Shown here in pieces: positions 36,201 to 46,727 of a DNA stretch of 64,000 nucleotides (positions are counted from its first letter, which is position 1; each line of letters begins with the position of its first letter). The notes under the pieces are model-generated. The model made no database searches, was not told the origin of the DNA, and worked only from the letters and a program-made list of their open reading frames with translations. Both the position numbers and the translations under genes were made by a program. The DNA is from Allodiplogaster sudhausi (lineage: Eukaryota; Nematoda; Chromadorea; Rhabditida; Diplogasteridae): the NCBI GenBank assembly GCA_945643635.1, contig CALZFC010000005.1, positions 9,947,001-10,011,000 on the forward strand. The letters run 5' to 3'.

Positions 36201-37251
36201 AGAAAAAGAGAACGAGATAGAGAACGAGATAGAAAGTTGAAGTGAAGAAGGCGGTGGGAGAAGATAGAAGGAGGCCACTGGTTAGAGATAGATGGATCTG
36301 AAAGGAGGATAACATATGGAGAGAGAGAGAAAAGAGAATGTAGAATGAGGGAGACTAGAAAGAAAAGGCAGATATGGAAATCCCCCAACTTCAGAAGCTC
36401 GTGGCTGAGAAGAACCTCTCTGCGCTGCAGAAAGAGTGGGCCCAGGCAGCAACTAGGTCGGTGACACTCTTATTATTTATTTAAACGAACATCTAAATAT
36501 GATGCAATATTTAGAAAAAATAATAGTGAATATTTCCTTAAATTTTCACTCCTTTTGTGCTGTTGCCGATTTATTCTTTTCGTTCCAATTTCTGTGCAAT
36601 GTAGTTTGTTTTATATTTATTCATTGATACATCAATGGTACTTTTACAATACACAGAGTAGGCATGCAAACCGTAACGTGCACTGCACTATCCACTAGAC
36701 CACGCAATCGGTTAATGCTGGCCGCAGCTGTAGATATTCTTTGCCATATCGAAAGACAAATAAGGTCGATTGGGCAAAAAAATTAAAATTGATTTGAACA
36801 TATGTTTTTGAAGTTTAGCTTCCTAAAAAAAAGCATAATTTATTGCAATCCTCCATCATATGGTTAGACCATTCCATTGTTAGGCAAATAAAGCCTACTT
36901 TGCCTACTTTATGGAATGAGTTCGGATAAGTTTTTATTTGTTTCTAGAGCTCGGATGCTGGAGAATATGATCTCTGCGATGAGCGAAGAGAGTCCAGAGA
37001 TGGATGCAGAGAAGGGACTTCTCGAATATGTCGTGGTGAGGGAAATAAGGATATTTTGTGTTGTTTTATCATTATTTATTTTACATTAATTAATTAATCG
37101 AGTTGAAAAGGATGTAGAGATGAGAAGAAGCTAACTTTGCTTGTAGGGTCACGGCAAGCAGACAACTTACATTCCATTCGTGAAACGACCAACTTGCGAG
37201 AGTCTCGAAGAGAAGAGGAAGAAGCTGGAAGGGAAAGTTGTTATTGAGTAG
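33241..37251 (+). CDS. PUS3: PUS3, tRNA pseudouridine(38/39) synthase, TruA family (multi-exon)
   Basis: Isomerises U38/U39 in the anticodon arm of tRNAs (Deg1/PUS3 group). ATG at 33241 (MKRKALDGAMEDSSD). Exon 2 (to 33551) reads KIAIRFLYHGWLYDGLVQQ...NTVEK. Exon 3 (from about 33773) carries the catalytic-Asp motif CGRTDRGVSAF. Later exons give LPYLRMLNGVLPSSIRV (about 34350), LRAACLLLKGKQDFRNFC (about 34690), VRGSGFLWHMIRFIVGVLHE (about 35130-35185), RRPVYSMATDGPLCLFDCEF (about 36055-36110), and a tail ending KKLEGKVVIE, TAG at 37251. All match the order of the animal PUS3 protein. Introns hold a hAT-like MITE, a tRNA-like relic and a CT tract. One junction near 34405-34460 needs a very short intron of about 38 nt or is disrupted. 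Confidence 0.92.
33650..33730 (+). repeat. Degenerate dispersed repeat, copy B (PUS3 intron)
   Basis: Has CCGGAAAGCAAGACGGGGAC, then AAAACCTGGGCGGGTATGAC and CTCTGAAAGGCCCAAAATCA followed by TGGTGG, collinear with copy A at 6735-6832. Same orientation on the plus strand. Confidence 0.5.
35327..35334. repeat. Target-site duplication TTCGCTAC (left)
   Basis: Identical to 35669-35676 on the other side of the MITE. Eight bp is the hAT-superfamily target duplication length. Confidence 0.85.
35335..35668. mobile_element. hAT-type MITE (334 bp) in PUS3 intron
   Basis: The terminal inverted repeat CAGGGAAGAAAAGGGTTCAT at the left matches the complement of the right end (CAGGGAAGAAAAGGGTCCAT) with one mismatch; the CAGGG start is typical of hAT ends. 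Exact 8-bp duplications TTCGCTAC flank it. The interior is low-GC with GGGTGGGGTAA-like strings near the right end. No coding capacity. It lies between the exon ending at about 35208 and the exon starting at about 36015. Confidence 0.92.
35669..35676. repeat. Target-site duplication TTCGCTAC (right)
   Basis: Exact copy of 35327-35334, defining the insertion event. Confidence 0.85.
35910..36014. repeat. (CT)n tract before a PUS3 acceptor
   Basis: About 100 bp of nearly pure CT ending in the CTTCAG acceptor of the exon reading LISRLLNVDATPRRP. Confidence 0.95.
36661..36712 (-). other. Truncated tRNA-like sequence in PUS3 intron
   Basis: The minus strand reads TGGTCTAGTGGATAGTGC (36685-36702), a close match to a tRNA D-arm / A box, then GGTTTGCATGCC (36661-36672), a poor B box. 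Only about 12 nt separate them, so the anticodon arm is missing. A tRNA-derived relic, not a tRNA gene. Confidence 0.4.
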
Positions 37252-37316
37252 ATCTTGAGAGTTATTATATCTATATATTAAAGTTTCTTTTTTCAGTTCA
37301 ATTCCTTTTTTTTATT

Positions 37317-37322
37317 AATAAA
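37317..37322 (+). terminator. Poly(A) signal AATAAA after PUS3
   Basis: AATAAA 66 nt past the PUS3 stop; another at 37396-37401. Both precede the RTRAF start at 37573. Confidence 0.55.
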
Positions 37323-37560
37323 CGTGCTAATATGATCGTTGTTAGTTGTTAAAGCGAACTTGTTGTTTTGCTATTGTTCTGGTTTTAGGTTGGTCAATAA
37401 AGATTTTGAAGATATATTCGTCCTAACTTGAGCTTGTCTACGAAATGTCCTTGACTTTTGAATGAATACCTGTTAAAATGCGCTGGCATTTCATTCTGAC
37501 GATGCTGAAGCTGGATGTAGTTGTACATAATAGGGGATTTTTTTAATTATTAAGTTTATG

Positions 37561-37572
37561 TTGATTTTAGTT
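37561..37572 (+). promoter_or_regulatory. Possible trans-splice acceptor of RTRAF
   Basis: TTGATTTTAG followed by TT and then the ATG at 37573. A 3' splice-like AG two nt before the start codon, about 320 nt after the PUS3 stop, is what a downstream gene of a nematode operon would show. Inference. Confidence 0.4.
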
Positions 37573-40474
37573 ATGTCCTCACGTAAACTTGTTGCTGTTG
37601 AGTGTTCGAAGGTCCAGATTGATGCTGAGGGTGCGTGAAAAGTTTTAGTTTTCGTTGGTATTTACTTCCTGTTGCGTGAATTTTTTGATAAGCCGATTTT
37701 CATTTATTTCGTAATGTTGCGACCATACCCAAGACACTATTAATGTATTTTAGATAGAAAGTTGATTTTGACATTTTGAGATGACGACGATTTTCGATTT
37801 GTCGTCTGCTTCGTTGAAGAGCGTTGGCTAAAACGAATGGATGCTGTGAGTTTGAGCCTTTTTCTGGTTTCTACCTCTTTCTGAATTTTTTTTTGCATTG
37901 TTTTATTGTGAAACTATTGCCTATGGTAGAAAATATTTTTAAAGATAGTGTTTATAAATCGAATATGCGCATGATGAGTGTAAAAAAGATTGATTTTGAT
38001 TTTTCTATGATTTTTCAGGGCTGGCTTGCTCTTGTTTCAAAGGAGCAGAATGGAGAGAAGGCGAATGAACTCGTTGAAGAGGTCGTGGTTTCCATTTTTT
38101 AATCAGTTATATTTACCCGGAATTAATCGTTATATTATTTCAATTTTGTTTGTTATTTCATGTTTTTTTTTTACTTATTATAAAAATAATTGTTTTTTTC
38201 AGTACGTTGTCTCGCAGTCCTTCCGTCATACCCCTGAAGAATCTCGTGGTGTGGTCGTAGATCGAATGCTCAACGAGGCCATTGCTATCAAATACAAACA
38301 AATGGTTGGTGATTTGCGTACTTACTCCTTACTATCATAGCTCTTCCAAGGATTTGCCTTTTTTATTTCCTCTTAAGAAAACCTATAGGCATTTTCTGTG
38401 GAAACAAAAGCGATTTTTCAGGTTAGTATCGTAATTTTAATATTTCGTCTGATGACAGTATTCCACTTTTAATGTTCAATTTTTTCCACCAATATTGTTC
38501 GATCTTATTCTTTCTATTCTCGTACCCGTGGTTTTGTTTCCAGCGAATTTGATTAATATGACTGTGATTTTCATCCCGCGATCATGAATGTGGGTCAGAA
38601 AAAGGACAGCTTAAAATGAGTGGCCAAATACCCCTAGGAAGGATGAGTTAGGGGGCGACGGTCGCAGTTAATTCATATTAAATATCGCTAATATGTCCGA
38701 GTATATTTCACTTACAGTCGAATTATCATTATTTTTTAGCCGGGAAGGATGACTGAAAATTCATCTAGTTAGCTTTTAAACTATGCATTTGAACTTGATG
38801 TCCAGGAAGCCAGCGAGAACCTTGGCCGTCTCTCTGCTACCGTTTATGAGGAGAGAAGAAGAGAGGCAGAAGAGGCAAGACAGAGAGGCAATCCACTCTC
38901 CACTCTGGACTGTAAGCTGCCTATCTCTCGCTCTCTTTCTCATTTTCCACTCTCTTCTCTTATTCTCTCACTCTCTCTATCTTCTCTCAATTCTCTATCT
39001 CTCTCTCTTTCTCTCTGCCCTCTTTCATCTGCTCTTGAACATCCCTCTTAATCTCTCGAACTCTCTCTCCACTTCTTTCGTTTAATTTCATTTCTCTACA
39101 TTACTCCCTATATCTCCATTCTTTGGAGCCTAACGTTAATGTTTTTTTTAAATTCGTATTTCTGTCCGTTGGATTCCTTTGTTTCTCTTCTTTCTCTTCT
39201 TTCTCTTCTGCTTTTGTTTGTCTGCTCCTCTTTTACGTGTTGTTCCTTCCCTCTTCCACAAAGGCTTCTCCCGATTCAGTGGCGGATGCTTCTCTGGAAG
39301 CGGCAGTTCGCACTCTTTGCGCTCTTCTCGGTGTCTCGCCTCATCCAGACCCGGCCGTCTCTCTCGGGGTCGGTCATTTATTTATTTAAATTATATTTAT
39401 TATTTTATGCTAACAGTGTTTTCTTTAACAAGTTCATATGAATTATAAGTTATTGTTCCTTTTACTATTTTTTTGTATTCTGTATATATATATATATATA
39501 TATATAAATATTGAATTAAACGGAGAAAAATAAATATGTTTCAGGCAGCATGCCTCTTCATCACGCAGAATCTCTCAAGATCGGCCCTGGAACGAGCGCA
39601 AGTTGAGTCTACATTCCCTGTCAGTTTGTTTACCACTTCTCGGTTTCCCCTTTCTCTTTATTCATCTCTCTCTCTCCAACTCTCTCTCTCTCTCTCTCGC
39701 TCTCTCTCTCTTCTCTCTCTCAAACTATCTATCTCTCCTTTCTCTCTCTCTCCACCCTCTCTTTCTATCTCTAACCTTCTCTCGCTGCCTATATTACTCT
39801 CATGCAAACTCCCGAATAAAGCTCTTTCATTTTGAGCGTCTGAATCTGAAGTCGTCGTTTCCTCTCGGGATCGCGCAGAGCAAGGAACCCGTTGTCAACA
39901 CGGCAGCACGCATTCTCCGCCTGCTTTGCCTCGAGCATCTCAAGGAGAAACAGGTTGGTGTGTTGAGAATAGGAGACCGTTATCAGTGTTTAAATACCCT
40001 CTCGCTACGATAATTTTCGGAATGCCCCACCACCAATAATCGGGAGGATTCAATCTCTTTTTCATTACAATATGCCGAAAACCGTGTGCGTTCGAGTATT
40101 TTTATACTGTTTTCGAGAGAATCCCCAGTATTCCTTGCCAATTTTTCGGGAGGGTCACTGCCAAAAAAGAGACCTTTTTAAACAATGGCCCTCCTTATTA
40201 AGAGTTCCGTTCCTTTACATAGTGTTAAGGCTGCCTTTACCACCTCCTGTTAATCCCTGATTTACACAGTTTTTTCCAAATGCTGGTGTCTTATCTACAT
40301 GCTACAATTCACTTAACAAAACATTATTCTTAGAAGAAAGTTTTTCCGGGATCGTGCTTTTTTTGCCTTTATTAAATCGTAAACCTTTTGCTTTTGCAGA
40401 TTCTCGTGAACGAAACACTCGTTCACGTGCAGGATCTCATTGCCGAGATTGCGAATCAGAAGCAGAGGAAGTAA
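37573..40474 (+). CDS. RTRAF: RTRAF (C14orf166 / CGI-99 / hCLE) family protein (multi-exon)
   Basis: In animals this protein is part of the RTCB-DDX1 tRNA ligase complex and of RNA granules. ATG at 37573 (MSSRKLVAVECSKVQIDAE). Exon 2 near 37783-37842 encodes DFRFVVCFVEERWLKRMDA. Later exons: GWLALVSKEQNGEKANELVE (about 38020), YVVSQSFRHTPEESRGVVVD (about 38202), EASENLGRLSATVYEERRRE (about 38806), AAVRTLCALLGVSPHPDP (about 39300), AACLFITQNLSRSALERAQ (about 39545), VVNTAARILRLLCLEHLKEK (about 39890) and ILVNETLVHVQDLIAEIANQ (about 40400), ending KQRK with TAA at 40474. The C-terminal half aligns by eye to human RTRAF (AAQILRLLHIEELRELQ region). The N-terminal half is divergent. Confidence 0.8.
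39655..39790. repeat. CT-rich tract in RTRAF intron
   Basis: Impure (CT)n over about 130 bp in the intron before the VVNTAARILRLL exon; pyrimidine on the transcript strand. Confidence 0.9.
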
Positions 40475-41087
40475 AAGACGAGATATCTCTGTGGAACAAC
40501 CACAGTTTGCTGATTCAGATTAATCGATTAATTAAAACAATTGATGCCTAGCAAGATTAGTGTTCTTTTTCTACCCTGAAGTATCCAGATTTTTAAGGTA
40601 CCATTTAAAAAATTCCATTTTCAAAAGAATTCTCTAATCGTAAGGTGCGCTTTCTCTGTTACTAAAGTTGATCCTGTTACATGTTATGTACGATGTACAC
40701 ACATTAGGGGCTATTATCTAACCATTTTGATCGATACGGGAAGTTGTTTCTTTAATATTTTGAGCATGATAATAAATTATTTGAACGTATCCTTTCGCAA
40801 TAAGTTCTTTTCCGTTCACTCGGATGTTACATACACTTATGTTTTCATGATACCATCTCTCTGCTTCTATTTATCTCTATCGATCTTTCCGTCTTTCTCT
40901 CACGTTCTTATCCCCCTCTATCTTATTCTGTTTCTTTCTAATTCTTCGCCTCTCTCTCTCCGTCTCTCTCTCTCTGTCCCTCTCCTTTTCTCACTCTCTC
41001 CCTCTCCCTTTCTCACTCTCTTTCTCTCTCCCTTTCATTTCTTCCGTACGCCGTAATGATCTCTCCCATTGGTTAGCAGTCTCGAAG
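40475..41087. other. Intergenic RTRAF-AK6 with CT-rich tract
   Basis: No gene seen. 40855-41040 is CT-rich, ending in GGTTAGCAG 8 nt before the AK6 ATG, which may be a trans-splice acceptor. Confidence 0.5.
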
Positions 41088-42620
41088 ATGAGTGGAGGGA
41101 CGCCAGAGAGTCGTCGTCGTCCGAACATTCTGATCACTGGCTCTCCCGGCACTGGCAAGAGCACCCTCGCTTCTACCGTAGCCGGGAAACTCGGCTTCGA
41201 CCATATTGAGGTTACCGTATTCGGCCGTATGAAAAAGCTTAAACAGTGATGAAAACGCGTTCCTAATTATGAGAAAATCTTGCATTTTCAAGAAGAGTGT
41301 CTTAGGCACTCCTGCTAACTTGCCATTAATTAGCAAAATTTTTATTAAATATTGTTTGCCAGGTATTTGACTATCATAAGCTGTTTTGGTATGCTTTTAG
41401 TGCGAAAAGACACTAAGTGAATATCTATTAGATTGTTGAAATATTGAAGGCTCTTTTCAGGTATCAAAGGAGGTGACTGCCCATGGACTCTTCAGTGAAT
41501 TCGACCAGCGACTGCAGACTCATGTCTTTGATGAGGACAAGCTACTCGACCATATTGAGGACCGGATGAATAGTGACCAGGTCAGAGAGAGAGAGAGAGA
41601 GAATGCGCGATAGGTAAGATAGGGTTAGAAACAGAGGGATTGATGAGAGAGAGAGAGAAGTGAAGGAGGGTTGGATAGTCAAAGGGATGGAGATAGAGAG
41701 TTGGAGAGGGGCAAGTAAGATTGAAAGAGAGAGAGAGAGAGTGAGAAGTGAAATAGGCGGGTAGAGAAGAGAGAGAGAGAAGTGAAAGAGGCAGATAGAG
41801 AAGAGAGAGTAGGGGGGGGGGAGAGAGAGATTTAGGACAATGATTAAATTTGAGCGGGGAAAATGTTCGAAGAATTCTACTTACAGGGCGGAGTTGTCGT
41901 CGATTTCCATGGCTGCGATTTTTTCCCCAAGAGATGGTAAGTGAGTAATTAAGAAAAGGCAATTGTTATTAAGACATACATAATTTCATGAAAGCAGTGA
42001 ATATTTGAAGTAATTTTATGAAAGCGGTAATAGAATTGAAATTATATTGTTTTTAATCTTAAAACATGCTCTACAGGTTTGACATTGTCTGCGTTCTTCG
42101 ATGTGCCAACACACTCCTGTACGATCGTTTGGCTGCTCGTGGCTACGGAGATCAGAAGATCAAGGTAGAACATTGTATATTCTTTGGGATTAGGTTTTAA
42201 ACTAGGTAGTTGTCTAATTTTTGCTTCTTTTTTCTTCCGAAAGACCCAATGCTACCTACAGGAAAACATTGAATGCGAGATCTTCGGATCTTTGCTAGAA
42301 GAAGCGCGAGAGTCATACGATGAAGAGGTTAATATCACTTAAATTTCTCAAATCATTAATTTTATCAAAATGTTAAATGTTATGAATAATCTTGGCTTCA
42401 AGGCAGTATTTCTTCAATTTCATCTGCGCTTAATCGTTTTCATCAGTAAATGTTGTGCTAAAGCTATTTTGGTTTTTGTATTATTAGGAAAAAATTATAT
42501 ATATATAATATTATGTGTGTTTAGATTGTTCACGAGATGCAATCAGAGACTGTCGCACAAATGGAAGCGAATATCGAAAGAATTCTCGAACTCGCCGCGG
42601 CATTCAAAAAGCCAGAATAA
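41088..42620 (+). CDS. AK6: AK6 / CINAP (Fap7), adenylate kinase isoenzyme 6 (multi-exon)
   Basis: Nuclear P-loop NMP kinase-like ATPase needed for late 40S subunit (18S rRNA) maturation. ATG at 41088. Exon 1 has NILITGSPGTGKSTLAST, with Walker A GSPGTGKS; exon 2 reads VSKEVTAHGLFSEFDQRLQT then DEDKLLDHIEDRMNSDQ; exon 3 GGVVVDFHGCDFFPKRW (the family's strongly conserved HGCDFFP); exon 4 FDIVCVLRCANTLLYDRLAA then RGYGDQKIK; exon 5 ENIECEIFGSLLEEARESY; exon 6 IVHEMQSETVAQMEANIERI, ending AAFKKPE with TAA at 42620. The order and length (about 190 aa) match the family. A GA-rich tract fills the intron at 41583-41830. Confidence 0.95.
41583..41832. repeat. GA-rich tract in AK6 intron
   Basis: Impure GA repeat including a G9 run; purine on the transcript strand, i.e. 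opposite to the polarity of most tracts that abut acceptors. Confidence 0.85.
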
Positions 42621-43170
42621 ATCGACTCCTAATTTTTTTTTAGTTTTGCCGATTTTCCTTTGTTGTTATGTTTTTCATCTTCCAAACTTCTAGAACTCGT
42701 TGTTGTCGTTTTCCTATCTCCAACACTTCTTTAAAAAAACAGCTAATTTTGCTTTTGGATATTCTCATAGGGTTTCAAGCGTAAATCAGTTCTTTCTCTA
42801 CATGCCTTATCTGTCGGTGCTCAGATTTCTTTCTCTTCATAAGACTGTTATGGAGACTACTTTTTCCTTGTTAATTAGCATTTCCAATCCTTACTTATGT
42901 TCTCTATGTTCTTTTTACATAACGAACAATCCAGGAAAATAAAGAGGATACTGACGGTTTTGACACGATATTTTTATTTGTTTATTTCTTCGGTTTAATT
43001 GCCGTTGCATATGTATATACGAACTTAATCCATCGCATGGTTGCAGTTCTTTTCTTTTCGGTCGATAATAGCTCGTTGATCCGTTAATGCTTTAATGGAG
43101 TTGCCATCACAATTTTTTTTCTTTCTACCTCTCCTCTCTCTCTCTCCTCTGTCTCTCTTCTCTCTCTCTC

Positions 43171-43229
<59 letters not shown>

Positions 43230-43241
43230 TCTCTCTCTCTC

Positions 43242-43300
<59 letters not shown>

Positions 43301-43328
43301 CTCTCTCTCTCTCCTCTCTCTCTCTCTC

Positions 43329-43361
<33 letters not shown>

Positions 43362-43385
43362 TCTCTCTCTCTCCAGGCGTCTAAA
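42621..43385. other. Intergenic AK6-MRPL53
   Basis: AK6 3' UTR, with AATAAA at 42938-42943, then AT-rich DNA and a long CT tract (43130-43375) up to the MRPL53 start. No gene seen. Confidence 0.5.
43130..43377. repeat. Long (CT)n tract immediately upstream of MRPL53
   Basis: About 245 bp of nearly pure CT with CTC interruptions, ending CTCTCCAG 8 nt before the MRPL53 ATG. It may be the polypyrimidine tract of a trans-splice acceptor. Confidence 0.95.
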
Positions 43386-44475
43386 ATGTGTCAGATGTGG
43401 CAGAGCATCCGCTACGGCGTTCGTTGGAATCCGTCGGAGCGCCTCGCCCTTGCCACGCGAGCCTTGGATCTCAAGAAGGTGAGCGATTGTCGGGTGGCCA
43501 GGTCCCACCACGAATTTCCGTAGTACGATAGAAGTTTGTCTTTGGTAAAACAGTATGAGAGCTGTCCTGTCTTCCCGTATGTTTTCTCGTTGGCGAACAG
43601 ACATCCTATCGTTCATGTAGTGCTGTATCATTTTGTGCTAACCGGAATACTATAAACTTACACTTCGTTCCAGTGTTTCAAAAGTGAAAGAGAAAGGAAT
43701 GACCATGAAAGCTGAACATTTCTGGCAGTTTCGATGTCTATATCCGGCTTTATATTTCTAGGTCAAATCGATCGAAATCGCAATCGATCCTCTTCGTGAA
43801 GGAAATCACTCGCTCCGGTCAGTGATTTGGTTTTTATTCCCTTCTCTAACCTTCGTTGATTTTTGTATTTGCTTTTTTCTACTTTTAGATAACCGAATCT
43901 AGTTAATTATTTCTATTTAATTTTTTTTAAGAAATTAAGTTTAAACACAAGAAAAAATGTTTTTTGAATAGGATTGCATTTGTTGAAGGATTTTCTGGGC
44001 AGCCGTTCTCTCACAGCGAGTAAAGCAGACGAATCCGGCTGCACGTGTCAAGTCACAAGTATTCAATGACCGACGCCCGCCTTCCTTCACTGCTGTGCTA
44101 GGTGAGAGGGAGAGGCCGGAGAGAGAGAGGGAGAGAGACAGAGAGAGAGAGAGAAGAGGGAGGGGTGATAGTGATATAGATATAAGATATAGTGTGAGGA
44201 AGAGAGGTGGAGAGATGAAAGAAGGAAAAGTTTTACATGATCAATGATTTGCAACTAAAAAACAAAGCGCGATTTTTTTCCTTGGGCCAAAATGGAATAG
44301 ACTTGCTTTCTAATAAGCAACTAATCAATGTCTTTCCTGTCAATCAGACGATGGCCGCAAGCTGCGCTTCGAGACCGACAACTTCCCTGCGGCTGACCTC
44401 GTCGCCACTTTCAACAGACACCTCGGAGGACCTGAACTCGGCAAGGCTGGCACGATTCCGCATACATTTGCGTAG
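43386..44475 (+). CDS. MRPL53: MRPL53, mitochondrial large-subunit ribosomal protein L53 (4 exons)
   Basis: Small thioredoxin-fold-like mitoribosome protein. Exon 1 from ATG 43386 reads MCQMWQSIRYGVRWNPSERL...LDLKK. Exon 2 (after TTTCTAG) reads VKSIEIAIDPLREGNHSLR, like the VKQVRVQFCPFEKN block of human L53. Exon 3 (after GTTGAAG near 43988) reads IFWAAVLSQRVKQTNPAARV then KSQVFNDRRPPSFTAVL. Exon 4 (from about 44346) reads DDGRKLRFETDNFPAADLVA then TFNRHLG, ending GTIPHTFA, TAG at 44475. Phases join cleanly. About 135 aa, near the family size. Assignment rests on block order and short similarity, so it is less certain than its neighbours. Confidence 0.72.
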
Positions 44476-44871
44476 AGAGGGAGGAAGAGAGAGGGGAGAG
44501 AGAAATGCTGTGAGAGAGATCATCAAGGAATGAGGGATCTGAAATGGAATGTGAGATTTCTAGAGCAGTTTCTTCTTATAAATAGATTGTTTGCTTGTTC
44601 TCGTTGTTGTTTCTTTTTATATTGCAATTTTTTGTTTGTTTTTTTCATATGAAGATAAAGGCGTCTTAAAAAAAATTGTTGCAGCAACGTCATTTTTGTA
44701 TGGGCTGAAATTACGAAGACCGACAAAACACATTACTTACTAAGCAAATGTCATCAAAATGTCGGTAGTTTATTCATTCTTATTTCAATATCTCTCTTCC
44801 TCTCTCTCTCTCACTCTCTTCCTCACCCTTTCTTCCTTGGCCCGTCACTCTAACTCCCTCAAACTATCTTC

Positions 44872-44914
<43 letters not shown>

Positions 44915-45570
44915 CATCTTTCTCTCTCTTTCTCTTCCTATTCTCACTCAGTTCCATCCTCTCCCTGTCTGTCTTTTCCTCTCTCTCTCACACAATCTCT
45001 TTACACATTCAGAATCTAATTCTAAGTCTTCATTCTCTCTATCACTCTCATTATCTCTCGGCTAACAGAAAAGAACTATACTCAACTTTTCTCTCTCCTT
45101 TTCGCATCACTATTTTCACTACATTCTTTTGTTGTTCTTATCACTGTAAATGTGAGGTGATAAGCCAGAATGCGAAGAGTGGAAAAGAGACTACGGAGAG
45201 GACAGAAACAGAGCGGCTTCCGCACTGACAACTGAAGACGGCTCATAATCGAGTCATAACATTTTGCACTTCTTCTTCTTATTCTTCTACTGCAAAAGGT
45301 CATTTTTATTTTCTGGGCACATACATAGTTCACCTTCTGTCGCTAATTTTTTTTATTGATTTTTTGAAGTATTCTTCTGATCAAATTTATTGTCGACCTT
45401 ATCTGAAATGCGTATATTGATTGCACGACAATTACACTCAATAGTGAATTTCTGGACAGATGGAATATGGTGATGTCATCTTCGATGGTGTTTTTGTCGA
45501 GTGATAAAGAAAGTATTGTGCTTCCTTGACATCATTCCCGTAAATACAAACATGCACGTGGACAGGGTAA
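44476..45570. other. Intergenic MRPL53-scavenger receptor, CT-rich
   Basis: No gene evident. CT-rich DNA at 44785-45060 produces spurious Ser/Leu frames. The following ATG at 45571 is preceded by GGACAGGGTAA. Confidence 0.5.
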
Positions 45571-46679
45571 ATGTCGAAGACGCGTTGCGTGTCGTGCGGC
45601 GTGGCCGGCGGCGTCTTGCTCGCCATCGGAATCGCTCTCCTTGTCGCGTCGCTCGTCATTCAGTTCTCCACGCTTCCTGCCAACATCAAGGATACATTGA
45701 ATACGGTAACGGAGTTGTACTATGCATATCGCTTTTCATATTTATGTACATATCGATTGAAACGGTTGAAAGACTTCTCACGTCAATGTGCTTATATGCT
45801 AAAAGAATTTGTAATGAAAATGTTAGATAGAAAAAGGTGTAAACAATGAGCGTTTCTCTCTCAGAAAGACAAGAAGAATCTACATATCTCAAAGCGAGAA
45901 TGAAAAGAGGAATTTTTCTCAATACAGGAGAAGGTGCTGAAGCGGAATCCGGATGGTTCGATGAATTCGTTCACGCGGTCGTGGGTCAACCCCAAGTATG
46001 TCTCATACGCGCAGTTCTGGGTGTACGACTACCAGAATGTCGGAGGCATTCTCAACAGAGCGGCGCTACCAGACGCAGACGAGAAGGGGCCGTACACTTA
46101 TAAGTACATACTCTTCTTTTTTTGTTTTCATCCCCCTTTTTAGTCGCATTTATTGTCGTCTATTTTTCCTATGCATCGAATTTTAGATGGAGAACAAGTA
46201 TGGAGAAAAAAGAATAGATATCTGAGGAGAGTGAGAAAAGATGGATGAGAGGGACAGAGAGGGAGATAGAGAGTGAAAGAACGAGAGAGAGGGAGACAGA
46301 GGGAGAGAGAGATTGAGGGAGTGGAGATTTGAGAAGGTACAAGATGTGAAATGTGCCAAGGATCGTGATGGCGAACGAGGTGGCCGGCTTCAACAACGAC
46401 AGCACGCAAGTCGACTACGTCCACCGGCAGACTTATCTATTCGACAAGGAGATGTCGTGTAAGGGGTGCGACCCCTACAAGGACACTGTCAACACGCCCG
46501 ATATCGTCTTCCAGGTGCTCATGCTGTCTCTTTTCTCTTTCTCTTCTCTCTTTCTCTCTCACTCTCACTCTCTCTCTTCTCTCTTTCTCTCTCTCTCTTC
46601 TTTTTTTGTTCCTTTTTCATTTTCGTTTAGTTCACTTCGCAATCATATTGCTTTGTCCCTTGCATTCTGTCTCTATTTT

Positions 46680-46727
<48 letters not shown>

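Noticed and set aside
43095..43631. Long Ser/Leu and Arg/Glu open frames over CT tracts (also at 7302-7753, 46353-47031, 58091-58714)
   Set aside because: They are translations of (CT)n/(GA)n microsatellites that read open in several frames on both strands.
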